A stretch of DNA of 64,000 bases. It comes from Candidatus Latescibacterota bacterium (GTDB taxonomy: Bacteria; Latescibacterota; UBA2968). A program made the position numbers and the translations under genes. The stretch covers positions 62,001 through 126,000 of the forward strand of contig JAJDYX010000043.1 in assembly GCA_022824945.1 (NCBI GenBank), in the 5' to 3' direction. Every line of letters starts with the position of its first letter. Position 1 is the first letter of the stretch. Below are positions 38,139-46,461 of the stretch, in pieces. The notes beneath the pieces are model-generated. The model was given only the letters and a program-made list of their open reading frames with translations. It was not told the origin of the DNA and did not search any database.

Positions 38139-39371
38139 TCAAATTAAAATACCAGCAACACAGGCGGTCATCATCATTGCAAGTGTGCCGCCGATCATGG
38201 CGCGTATGCCGAGGATGGCTAATTCTGCACGGCGCTCTGGGGCAATGCCGCCGATGCCACCGATTTGGATGCCCACGCTGCCAAAGTTGGCAAAGCCGCA
38301 CAATGCATACGTCAGGATCAAGGTGCTCCGCTCGCTCAAGACCACGCCCGAATCGGGCTGGGACCATTCCATCATTTGTGCATAGGCGATAAATTCGTTG
38401 AGCACCATCTTCTTGCCCAGTAATTCACCAGCGTAAAAGCAATCGGACCACGGAATGCCCAGCAGATAGGCAAACGGTGCAAAGACATAACCGAAAAGTG
38501 CGGCAAGAGACCAGTGCCAGTTATATCCAAGGAGCGCGCCAATCCACTCACCAACCAGACCCAGAGCTGCATCGACCAGTGCGACAAGGGCAAGGAATGC
38601 GATGAGCATTGCGACGACGTTGAGGGTTAGTTTCATGCCGTCTAATGCACCTTTGGTTGCTGCATCCACGACATTGGCGTGTTTTTCATCCACACTTAAT
38701 TCAACGTGTCCCAGAGTCACGGATTGCTCGGTTTCGGGAATCATCAGTTTGGAAATTAGCAATGCTGCAGGTGCGGAGATGACCGACGCGGCTACGAGGT
38801 GTCCCGGGTCAATGCCCATACCCACATAGGCGACCAGGACGCCACCGGCAATGGTCGCAAAGCCTCCGACCATCAATGCCATGAGTTCTGATTTTGTCAT
38901 GCTGCTTATGTATGGACGCACCATCAGTGGTGCTTCGGTTTGTCCGACAAAAATATTGGCTGCTGCTGCGAGTGTTTCCGATCCCGAAGTGCCCAATGTA
39001 CGTTGCATGACCCATGCAAATGCTTCAACGACTTTTTGGATGATGCCGAGGTAGTAGAGAATGGACATCAATGAGGAAAAGAAGATGATGGTGGGCAATA
39101 CTTTGAAGGCAAAGAAATGGTGGACGTATTCTTCTCCAAATACCAGACTTGTGCCCGCATCGACAAAGCCCAATGTGGCGGTGAAAAAGTCTCCGATGGT
39201 TTGAAATATGGCAGCACCTATTGACGTTTTTAAAATGAATACCGCGAGGACAAGTTGCAACAACAGCCCGCCCCATACCACGCGAAGGTTCACCTGCTTT
39301 TTGTGTTCACTCATAGCCCAGGCCAGGCCCATCATGACCACCAGACCCAGCACGCTGATTACGCGCTCCAT
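38139..39371 (-). CDS. Concentrative nucleoside transporter, NupC family
   Basis: A sodium- or proton-coupled nucleoside uptake protein of the inner membrane, 410 residues. It has multiple hydrophobic helices and the CNT core motif FVGQTEAPL (about 143-151), together with ETLAAAANIF and the late LTYALCGFANFGSVGIQIGG. A strong site, AAGGAGGGG, precedes the start. The last codons are duplicated at 37085-37111. Other genes for nucleoside use are not adjacent. Confidence 0.94.
   Translation of the reverse strand: MERVISVLGLVVMMGLAWAMSEHKKQVNLRVVWGGLLLQLVLAVFILKTSIGAAIFQTIGDFFTATLGFVDAGTSLVFGEEYVHHFFAFKVLPTIIFFSSLMSILYYLGIIQKVVEAFAWVMQRTLGTSGSETLAAAANIFVGQTEAPLMVRPYISSMTKSELMALMVGGFATIAGGVLVAYVGMGIDPGHLVAASVISAPAALLISKLMIPETEQSVTLGHVELSVDEKHANVVDAATKGALDGMKLTLNVVAMLIAFLALVALVDAALGLVGEWIGALLGYNWHWSLAALFGYVFAPFAYLLGIPWSDCFYAGELLGKKMVLNEFIAYAQMMEWSQPDSGVVLSERSTLILTYALCGFANFGSVGIQIGGIGGIAPERRAELAILGIRAMIGGTLAMMMTACVAGILI
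38152..38178. repeat. Right copy of the 27-bp repeat, within the nupC 3' end
   Basis: This is the parental copy of the repeat at 37085-37111 and encodes the last residues of NupC. Confidence 0.85.
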
Positions 39372-39461
39372 AACCCCTCCTTTAACGGTTGCCGATGTGT
39401 ATAAATGCTTTTAAATTGATTTGGTACCTTTCGTCTCGTCCCCATTTCTATCGCGGTCTAA

Positions 39462-39707
39462 ATGAAAACGACAGAATATTTTAAACACACACGAAAGCGA
39501 CCTGATCGCATCAATATTACAGACGAATGGATTCAATATACAATCAATAATCCGTTGAGAACAGAGATACAGACCGATGGCAGAATGCGAATGTGGGCTA
39601 AAATATCAGAAGCCGACAAATATCTCAGAGTCGTTTTATTAGAGGACGGTGAAACGGTTCACAATGCTTTTTTTGATCGAGATTTTGAAGAGGAGAATGA
39701 GATATGA
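39462..39707 (+). CDS. Small protein paired with a DUF2283 protein (probable toxin-like partner)
   Basis: An 81-residue protein of a family I know from cyanobacteria and other environmental genomes, recognised by the RPDRINITDEWIQ start and the LEDGETVHNAFFDRDF end. It is usually found directly before a DUF2283 protein, as here, where the two overlap by ATGA. The pairing and size suggest a type II toxin-antitoxin system with this as the toxin-like partner. The activity is not established. Confidence 0.7.
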   Translation: MKTTEYFKHTRKRPDRINITDEWIQYTINNPLRTEIQTDGRMRMWAKISEADKYLRVVLLEDGETVHNAFFDRDFEEENEI

Positions 39708-39901
39708 AAGTACGATACTTTTCCGATACGGATACCGCATTGGTTGAGTTTGTAAATAAAAAAATTTTTGAGACCAGAGAGATCAATGAAAACATTTATG
39801 TCGATCTCGACGAAGAGGGCAATCTCGTAAGTATGACAATTGAGCACGCCAAAGCCAATGCAGGGCTCCGGGAATTTTCATATCAGGAAGTGACCGCATA
39901 A
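39704..39901 (+). CDS. DUF2283 family small protein (probable antitoxin)
   Basis: A 65-residue DUF2283 protein with the pattern YFSDTDTALVEF, then VDLDEEGNLVSMTIEHA. It overlaps the previous gene by four bases. Members are commonly annotated as antitoxin-like partners. The last residues (FSYQEVTA) are not conserved in my recollection. Confidence 0.75.
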   Translation: MKVRYFSDTDTALVEFVNKKIFETREINENIYVDLDEEGNLVSMTIEHAKANAGLREFSYQEVTA

Positions 39902-39944
39902 CCATTTTTTGTTTTTTACAACTCTTTTATGAAAGGTTCATACA

Positions 39945-40817
39945 ATGGGTATTGAAGTTATTCGGGACGAGATGGCCGATCTGGTTGATCCCGCGGCAGA
40001 ACCCGAATTGGTTGCAGATGGATTTCAGTTCACCGAAGGTCCGGTCTGGGATCCGGCACAGGTCTGTTTGTTTTTTTCGGATATTCCGGCAAATACCATT
40101 TTCAAGTGGTCGCCAGAAGGGGGCGTGGTCGCCTATCGCCAACCGAGTTATCATTCAAATGGTTTGACATTAGATGGACAGGGACAACTCCTTTCGTGCG
40201 AACACTCTGGACGACGGGTGAGTATTGAGGCAGATGGCGAATTGAAGACGGTGGTGGATTCTTATCAGGGCAAAAAGCTCAATTCGCCCAACGATCTGGT
40301 TGTCTGTCAGAATGGGGACATCATTTTTACGGATCCTCCTTATGGTCTGTCGGGCAGGCATGGTGTGCCGGGAGAACAGGAATTGCCGTTCCTGGGGGTG
40401 TATCGCCTGCCTGTAGGTGAATCGGAACCCATTCTTCTGGTTGATGATTTTGAACGCCCCAATGGATTGGCGATAACAGCCGATGAAAAGACCCTGTACG
40501 TCGATGACACGCACCGGGGACATATCCGCGCATTTGATGTGCAGGAAGATGGCTCTCTCGCAAATGGCAGGGTATTGGCCGAACTGAAAGGCGATGAAGA
40601 TGGTGCGCCCGATGGCCTGAAGCTGGATCGCAATGGGAATATTTATTGCACGGGACCGGGTGCTGTGTGGGTGTTTAACCCTGCTGGTGACCTTCTTGGA
40701 AAAATTAAACTGCCTCTTCCCGCTGCCAATTTGAACTGGGGCGGAGAAGATCGGAAGACGTTATTTTTTACAGCGAGAACCGATGTTTATCGCGTGGCGT
40801 GCAAAGTGGGGGGATAG
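39945..40817 (+). CDS. SMP-30/gluconolactonase-like protein
   Basis: A 290-residue six-bladed propeller lactonase that opens sugar lactones. EGPVWDPAQ (about 31-39) carries the first metal-binding Glu, LNSPNDLVV the Asn and Asp, and PNGLAIT and PDGLKLD the later blades and second Asp. AAAGG precedes the start. Its stop lies two bases before the enolase-superfamily gene, so lactone hydrolysis and acid-sugar dehydration are probably consecutive steps of one pathway. Confidence 0.9.
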   Translation: MGIEVIRDEMADLVDPAAEPELVADGFQFTEGPVWDPAQVCLFFSDIPANTIFKWSPEGGVVAYRQPSYHSNGLTLDGQGQLLSCEHSGRRVSIEADGELKTVVDSYQGKKLNSPNDLVVCQNGDIIFTDPPYGLSGRHGVPGEQELPFLGVYRLPVGESEPILLVDDFERPNGLAITADEKTLYVDDTHRGHIRAFDVQEDGSLANGRVLAELKGDEDGAPDGLKLDRNGNIYCTGPGAVWVFNPAGDLLGKIKLPLPAANLNWGGEDRKTLFFTARTDVYRVACKVGG

Positions 40818-40819
40818 AT

Positions 40820-41965
40820 ATGAAAATTACAGCTATCAAGACGTTTATGGCGAGCATGGGACAGCGGTCCCGTGCGCTGGTAAAGGTCGAAACCGATGAA
40901 GGGATTTACGGATGGGGAGAGTGTTATAGCCCCGGGCCCGATCTGGCAATTGGTCCAACGATGGATTATATTTTTGAGCTGGTTAAAGGCGAAGATCCTC
41001 GGCGGATTGAATACATCATGCTCAAGCTGTTTCAGCAATTCCGGTTTCCACCGGGGGCAATAGGTCTTTCCGCTATGTCGGGCCTGGACCACGCGCTGTG
41101 GGATATCAGTGGCAAAGCTGCGGGATTGCCGGTTTATATGCTGTTGGGCGGTGCGGTGCGCGATCGCATTCAGGTTTATCGGAGTGTCGGCGGAAAAAAT
41201 GGCAAGGAAGCAGCAGGTGTTGCGCGCAAGCTAAACGAAGAGCACGGTATTACGGCATTTAAGACCAGTCCGTTTCGCCTGGATCCCAGTGCGGATCGAT
41301 GGGGTCGGGTATGTGCGGCTGCCGCCGATTATTTCGAGGCATTGCGAAAGCATTCGGATGATAATTGGGAATTTGCATTTGATCCACATGCCAAAATTTT
41401 TGAGCCAATTCGCGCGTTGCAACTTGCCAATGCCCTGGCGCCTTATGATCCGCTCTTTTATGAAGAACCGTTAAGGCCCGAGAACAGCGATGCGTGGGGA
41501 CGCTTGCGTTCACAAATGCAGGTTCCGCTGGCAACAGGTGAATCTCTGTACACAAAGTTTGAGTTTTTGGATTTGTTATCGAAAGATGGCGCGGATATTA
41601 TTCAGCCAGATGTTTGTATATGCGGTGGGTTATTGGAGATGCGGAAGATCGCCGCGATTGCACAGGCGCATTATGTGACGGTGGCACCGCACAATCCGAT
41701 GGGACCATTGGCTACTGCGGTCAATGTCCACTTTGCCGCTGCCACGCCCAATTTCAAAATTTTGGAATATCACCTGCCCGATGAGAGCAATGCGCTAAAC
41801 TGGTTGGACGAACCCTATTGGCCCGTGGATGGCTATTTGGAATTGAGGCCAGACCGTCCCGGTTTGGGTGTGGAAGTGAATGAAGAAGTGATCAGGGCTG
41901 GGGAATACGTCCACTGGGAACGGGGGAGTACCAAAGCGCCCGATGGTTCGACGAATTATATTTAA
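40820..41965 (+). CDS. Mandelate racemase/muconate lactonizing family protein (acid sugar dehydratase-like)
   Basis: An enolase-superfamily enzyme of 381 residues, most like galactonate dehydratases. The N-terminal cap includes EGIYGWGECYSPG. In the barrel, FAFDPHAK gives the first metal Asp, FYEEPLRPEN the second Glu and ATGESL the third; VAPHNPMGP carries the conserved His. The 5' frame extension into the upstream gene is not used, because ATG 40820 has a G-rich site close by. It works naturally with the lactonase before it: lactone to sugar acid, then dehydration to a 2-keto-3-deoxy acid. Confidence 0.9.
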   Translation: MKITAIKTFMASMGQRSRALVKVETDEGIYGWGECYSPGPDLAIGPTMDYIFELVKGEDPRRIEYIMLKLFQQFRFPPGAIGLSAMSGLDHALWDISGKAAGLPVYMLLGGAVRDRIQVYRSVGGKNGKEAAGVARKLNEEHGITAFKTSPFRLDPSADRWGRVCAAAADYFEALRKHSDDNWEFAFDPHAKIFEPIRALQLANALAPYDPLFYEEPLRPENSDAWGRLRSQMQVPLATGESLYTKFEFLDLLSKDGADIIQPDVCICGGLLEMRKIAAIAQAHYVTVAPHNPMGPLATAVNVHFAAATPNFKILEYHLPDESNALNWLDEPYWPVDGYLELRPDRPGLGVEVNEEVIRAGEYVHWERGSTKAPDGSTNYI

Positions 41966-41979
41966 GGGAGGAGGGCGAA

Positions 41980-42756
41980 ATGACACCAGAAGAACGGTTT
42001 ATGTTTGACCTCGATGGATATTTGATCATTAAAAATGTGTTGACGCCTGAGGAAGTCAAACGGCTCAATGAGGTCGCTGATGCGACATTTGTGCGGGATT
42101 ACGACGATCCAGGCAAGGACTCAAAGGGGCGAGCAGGCCGCCGACAAGTGGGACGCGTGTCTGCGTGGTCGCCAGAGACACAGGCTCTGATTGATCATCC
42201 GCGTATTTTGCCGTATTTAATTGAATTGCTCGGTCCAGGTTTTCGCCTCGATCACGATTATTGCATCTTTATGAGGCCGGGGGCTGCTTGTGGTCGCTTG
42301 CACGGCGCGCCTGGCGGGCATACGGGCAGTCAACGCAAGTACCTGTATCTGGAAGGTGAGATGTTGAATGGCTTGAGTGTGGTGACTTTCTTTTTGGCGG
42401 ATGCAAAGGCGGGAGATGGTGGCTTTGCCTGCATTCCCGGAAGCCATAAGACCAATTTCGGACAAAATGTGCCCCTTGAAGTGCGTGATTTTGAGCGCGT
42501 TCCCGATTATATGGTCCAACCCGAAGTAGAAGCAGGCGATGCGCTGATTTTTACAGAGGCACTGATGCACGGTACGATGCCGTGGAGAGCACAACATGAA
42601 CGCCGCGCATTTCTGTACAAATACGCGCCGGGCCATCTGGCATATTCCAATAAGTTTTACAATGCGGATGACTATACCAATCCATCAGATCAACAGCAGC
42701 GTATCTTGACGCCGCCATCTGCGGGAAGACGTCCACCGGTGATTCAGGAAGTGTGA
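41980..42756 (+). CDS. Phytanoyl-CoA dioxygenase (PhyH) family protein
   Basis: A 258-residue Fe(II)/2-oxoglutarate oxygenase-like protein. The start MTPEERFMFDLDGYLIIKNVLTPEE is the PhyH N-terminus. The first metal region reads GRLHGAPGGHTG, without an obvious HxD, and the distal His is in LMHGTMPW, followed by RRAFLYKY for 2-oxoglutarate. The substrate is unknown; this branch is very abundant in Latescibacterota and Poribacteria. GGAGGAGGG precedes ATG 41980. Confidence 0.85.
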   Translation: MTPEERFMFDLDGYLIIKNVLTPEEVKRLNEVADATFVRDYDDPGKDSKGRAGRRQVGRVSAWSPETQALIDHPRILPYLIELLGPGFRLDHDYCIFMRPGAACGRLHGAPGGHTGSQRKYLYLEGEMLNGLSVVTFFLADAKAGDGGFACIPGSHKTNFGQNVPLEVRDFERVPDYMVQPEVEAGDALIFTEALMHGTMPWRAQHERRAFLYKYAPGHLAYSNKFYNADDYTNPSDQQQRILTPPSAGRRPPVIQEV

Positions 42757-42758
42757 TC

Positions 42759-42788
42759 CGCAGATGAACGCAGATATACACAGATAAA
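42759..42788. repeat. 10-bp tandem repeat, three units
   Basis: CGCAGATGAA, CGCAGATATA and CACAGATAAA run directly after the dioxygenase stop. A short GC-rich inverted repeat (GGGCG...CGCCC) follows before the next gene. Confidence 0.55.
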
Positions 42789-42833
42789 TATGGTAGGGGC
42801 GGAAAACCTTTCGCCCTTGAAGGGAGAGATTCT

Positions 42834-44273
42834 ATGAATATTGTCCTCATTATCATTGATACAATGCGCTACGACTATATTGGAGCGAACGGAAATGACT
42901 GGATCGAAACGCCCAATCTCGATCGTCTATCCGCGCAATCGTGGTGTTTTGACCGCGCTTTTGCCGCCAGTTTTCCCACCATCCCCTATCGCACGGATGT
43001 TATGACTGGAAAATACGGCAGTCCCTTCCACACCTGGAAACCCCTGCCTTTTGACACGCGCTCTCTGCCCTCTGTGCTGGGCGAAACGGGATACGCGACA
43101 CAACTCATTCACGATACGCCTCATCTCGTCAACGGTGGGCACGCATTTGATTATCCGTTCCACACGTGGACGTTTATTCGCGGTGCAGAAGTTGACCGGG
43201 CATGGATGGACGATGAAGCGCAATGGCCGAGCAATTGGTGCAAAGATCCCGTATTCGATGTTCTGGGCGAAGATGCGGATCTGACGAAACACAATTATAC
43301 GTATGCCCGTACCAATCGGGGGCGCACAAATTTAGACGACTGGAATTGCGCCAAGCTCTTCAATACCGCGGCTCAGTTCTTGCGGGATAATGCGCGGCGG
43401 GAAAATTTCTTTCTGTGGATTGACTGTTTCGATCCCCACGAGCCGTGGGATGTACCTCCGGCTTTTATGCTCAAATACGACAAGACTCCCGGTTACGATG
43501 GGCGGCTGGATCCCCGCGCTTTTCAGGGCGCGCGCAACAATCCCAATTTGCCCGATGAAGCCAAAGCGCGTCTCAAAGCGAGTTATGCCGCCAAGGTCAC
43601 ATGGATGGATCACTGCTTTGGGCGGTTTCTCGAGGCTTTCGACGCCACGGGCCTGAGCAAAAATACCGCGATTATTGTCGCTGGCGATCACGGGACCAAT
43701 GTAGGCGAGCGCGGGCGCTTTGGCAAGTACGCGCCTGTGTACGAGCAGGAGATTCACATCCCGCTCATTATCAAAACGCCCGAAGGCGACGCGGGGCGCA
43801 GTTCAGCGATTTTTCAACCCCAGGACTTTTTCGCTACGGTCGCCAATCTGGCCAGCGCGTCCATTCCGGGAAATATAGACAGCCAGGACATCCTCGCCGC
43901 CGCGCGGGAAAGCAGTGCGGGGATGCGACAACTCGCGCTTGCGGGCACTGCCCGGGGATGGGCAAAACAGCGCGGTTTTTTCACTGTGTTCGATCAGGAG
44001 GGGTATCTGGAATGGCAACCCGAAGTAGAAGACTGCATGCTCACGCCTTATGGGTCGCTGGACAACACGGCGGCGGAACATCCCGACCGCGTTCAGAATT
44101 TGCATGCCGCTGGTCTTTCTGAACTCGCGCGCCGGGGTGCTGATCCCTTACTGATCGACTGGCTCAAAAACGGCGCCAAGGACGAGGTGCCCGATAATTG
44201 CCGCCTTTTCGATGGCTGGCCCGGTCCAGAAGGGTTTCAGACCTATTTTGCGAGAGCTTATGGCGGTGCTTGA
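42834..44273 (+). CDS. Sulfatase-fold hydrolase with Thr at the nucleophile position
   Basis: A 479-residue alkaline phosphatase-superfamily protein. IIIDTMRYD supplies the first metal Asp (Asp9), and VAGDHGTNVGERG the later Asp-His. At the sulfatase nucleophile site it reads T49-I-P-Y-R, followed by TDVMTGKYG, so the Cys converted to formylglycine is replaced by Thr (codon 42978-42980). Thr nucleophiles occur in nucleotide pyrophosphatase/phosphodiesterase relatives, so this may be a phosphodi- or phosphonate ester hydrolase. No signal peptide. GGGAGAG precedes the start. It overlaps the convergent permease gene by 16 bases. Confidence 0.88.
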   Translation: MNIVLIIIDTMRYDYIGANGNDWIETPNLDRLSAQSWCFDRAFAASFPTIPYRTDVMTGKYGSPFHTWKPLPFDTRSLPSVLGETGYATQLIHDTPHLVNGGHAFDYPFHTWTFIRGAEVDRAWMDDEAQWPSNWCKDPVFDVLGEDADLTKHNYTYARTNRGRTNLDDWNCAKLFNTAAQFLRDNARRENFFLWIDCFDPHEPWDVPPAFMLKYDKTPGYDGRLDPRAFQGARNNPNLPDEAKARLKASYAAKVTWMDHCFGRFLEAFDATGLSKNTAIIVAGDHGTNVGERGRFGKYAPVYEQEIHIPLIIKTPEGDAGRSSAIFQPQDFFATVANLASASIPGNIDSQDILAAARESSAGMRQLALAGTARGWAKQRGFFTVFDQEGYLEWQPEVEDCMLTPYGSLDNTAAEHPDRVQNLHAAGLSELARRGADPLLIDWLKNGAKDEVPDNCRLFDGWPGPEGFQTYFARAYGGA

Positions 44274-46003
44274 TGGTGTGCTTTTACGCGCACGGTCACG
44301 ATATCCGTTTCGTGATATTGCTGGTGGCGAACAGATGACGCGAGATGTCGCAACAGCCGAAGAGAAACTTCGCGCTCTACAGGGATTTCGTCCGTCTGCT
44401 CGCTGAGCAGTGCGATCCGATCCTGAATGTTACCCTCTCCCGACGAGACAACGAACTCGAGGACCGCATCGCCTTCTTCTCTGTACGCAGTAAGACGCAA
44501 GCGCCGTCGATCGTGTTCTTCTTCATCTTGAGGGATGAGTGTCAGCAATGTTTCCTCAGCAGCGGCGTCCAGGCGGTTCGCCATCGCCGTGTCCCAACTG
44601 TTGCGGGATGCAAATGCATTGAGAAAGTCTCTGATTTTTGGCAGGACGGAAAAATCGAATGTCATCTCTATCCGGCTGCGGCGAGGCTCTGTTAGTTCTA
44701 CAAATAGCGTCATGAGGATGGCTGTAAAACCGCCGGCGTTCATCCCATTCCGCAAAAAACCGCCTGCAAATTCCGAGATATACTCGGAAAATATAAGACC
44801 GCTCTGGAAGCCAACTCCGACCAGGAACGCGATGCCGACGATCATGCCGTTGCGATAGTCGATTCCATCCTGAAAGACTATTTTAATGCCGACTACGAAG
44901 AGCGTCGCCAGCATTATGGCGAAATAAGCTGCAATGACGGGACCTGGTATCGCCAGGATCAGAGCGAGTACTTTCGGAAGAAATGCCATAGCAATGAACA
45001 CTGCTCCGGTGGCAATCCCGACGTTGCGGGCACCGACCCCGGTGAGTTCGGCCATCGACACGCCCAGCGTGTTGGCTGTGTTGGGTATTGTTCCCGCGAG
45101 ACCGGAAATCAAGTTGCTTATTCCATCTACGGTTATTGCACCACCCACCGCCTGGAAATCCACTGCCCGGCTCTGACGCCACGATATGCGCTGGATGGCG
45201 ACGGAGCTGCTGATCGTTCGGATGGTACTGATTATGGCTACGAGCAAGAATGCGGGAAGAAGTGCCCAGAAAGTTGGTCCAAAATCGAGATCAAAGCCCG
45301 GCCATTCGTTCGGCGGCAGGCCGATCCACGAAGCCTCGGCAATGCGATCCACCTCGTATAGACCGAAAAAGCCGCCAATTATCGAGCCAGCGGCAACACC
45401 GATAACCGGTGCCCAGAGGCGCAATACCCCAGTCGCCTTTAGCGCGATGCCGCTGATAATGATGATTGTTGCAAGCGCACTCAGCGGCGCAGCGAACGCT
45501 GGTGCGCCGGGCGCCGATAGCAGATTGAAGATGGGCGGCATTATCGTAATGGGTATCAGCATGATGACTGTTCCCGCGACGGTCGGCGTCAAGAGTCGCT
45601 GAAACAGCGAAAGCCGATGGGAAAGTACAAGCGGGACGAAGGATGAGATGACGACCAGGGTGGCGAGCATCGCCGGACCGCCTTCGGTGATTGCCGTGAT
45701 GCAGACCGCGATGAAGGCTCCGGACGGACCCATAATGAGGAGGTAGCCCATGCCGATCCGGCCGATGCGGATCGATTGAAGAATTGTGGCCACCCCGCCA
45801 ACCACGACCGTGGCAGACACGGCCCATGACAGATAGGCTTCCGTCGTACCGGCGGCGCGCATCACGACTGTCGGGACCAATATGATGGCGGCTATGCTGA
45901 GAACGGCGAGTTGCAAGCCAAGGCCGAGGGCGAGTGTCGCCGGAGGCCTTTCGTCGGGCTGGTAGCGGATACCTGTGTCACCGCTGGGATTATTGGTATT
46001 CAT
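44258..46003 (-). CDS. NCS2-type permease with C-terminal GHKL-like domain
   Basis: An inner-membrane transporter of the xanthine/uracil permease family, 581 residues. Residues 20-440 hold about 12-14 hydrophobic helices, with GYLLIMGPSGAFIAV and GLAGTIPNTANTLGVSMAELTGVGARNVGIATG split by helices. Residues 450-581 are soluble and resemble a histidine-kinase-like ATPase fold: FLNAFASRNSW, then LDAAAEETLLTLI, where the usual Asn of the N-box is Thr, SSGEGNIQDRI for the G1 loop, and LLRHLASS. The ATP-binding residues are degenerate. The substrate is unknown. Confidence 0.8.
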   Translation of the reverse strand: MNTNNPSGDTGIRYQPDERPPATLALGLGLQLAVLSIAAIILVPTVVMRAAGTTEAYLSWAVSATVVVGGVATILQSIRIGRIGMGYLLIMGPSGAFIAVCITAITEGGPAMLATLVVISSFVPLVLSHRLSLFQRLLTPTVAGTVIMLIPITIMPPIFNLLSAPGAPAFAAPLSALATIIIISGIALKATGVLRLWAPVIGVAAGSIIGGFFGLYEVDRIAEASWIGLPPNEWPGFDLDFGPTFWALLPAFLLVAIISTIRTISSSVAIQRISWRQSRAVDFQAVGGAITVDGISNLISGLAGTIPNTANTLGVSMAELTGVGARNVGIATGAVFIAMAFLPKVLALILAIPGPVIAAYFAIMLATLFVVGIKIVFQDGIDYRNGMIVGIAFLVGVGFQSGLIFSEYISEFAGGFLRNGMNAGGFTAILMTLFVELTEPRRSRIEMTFDFSVLPKIRDFLNAFASRNSWDTAMANRLDAAAEETLLTLIPQDEEEHDRRRLRLTAYREEGDAVLEFVVSSGEGNIQDRIALLSEQTDEIPVEREVSLRLLRHLASSVRHQQYHETDIVTVRVKAHHQAPP

Positions 46004-46058
46004 TGTGAAGTGTGAAAGGTTGAATAAGTGGAACCTTCATCGAATTCCCATAAACCAA

Positions 46059-46086
46059 CAGGCCCCGAATTTCCATCCGGGGCCTG
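46059..46086 (-). terminator. GC-rich hairpin between the ACP and permease genes
   Basis: CAGGCCCCG (46059-46067) and CGGGGCCTG (46078-46086) pair over 9 bp with a 10-base loop. It lies 45 bases after the ACP stop. There is no clear T-run, so termination is likely but unproven. Confidence 0.5.
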
Positions 46087-46130
46087 ATATGTAAAAAGTG
46101 TACGTTTTCCGGCTGGAGAGAATTTCAGCC

Positions 46131-46370
46131 TCAGGCTGCGTCCAGCCGCGCGACCAGTTCCTGTACGCTGTTGAGATTAGCACAATCTTCAAGAGTCAAT
46201 TTAACGTCGAATTCTTGTTCGACTATTTTCGCGAACGCGACGAGATCTACGGAGGAAATTCCGGCCTCCAAGAGGCTGATGCTCAGATCATCGGGCAACG
46301 AAATTGGCTGCCCATCGACTTCCAGATTTTCCGCGATGAGGTTTCTGATACGTTCTGCAGTTGAAGCCAT
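46131..46370 (-). CDS. Free-standing acyl carrier protein
   Basis: A 79-residue carrier protein that holds acyl chains on phosphopantetheine. The attachment site is Ser40 in EAGISSVDLVAF; the usual DSL is SSV, as in many secondary-metabolism carriers. AAGGAG lies eight bases before the start. It follows the PKS gene after 91 bases, on the same strand. Module 2 of that PKS lacks a carrier domain, so this protein probably provides it. Confidence 0.9.
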   Translation of the reverse strand: MASTAERIRNLIAENLEVDGQPISLPDDLSISLLEAGISSVDLVAFAKIVEQEFDVKLTLEDCANLNSVQELVARLDAA

Positions 46371-46461
46371 TGTTAAGCTCCTTTCGTAAGATTAGATGGT
46401 TTGAATCGAAAAGATAGTAATCGGCAGGCGTAAAGTCAAATTATTTTTCTGGTTGTTTTGG

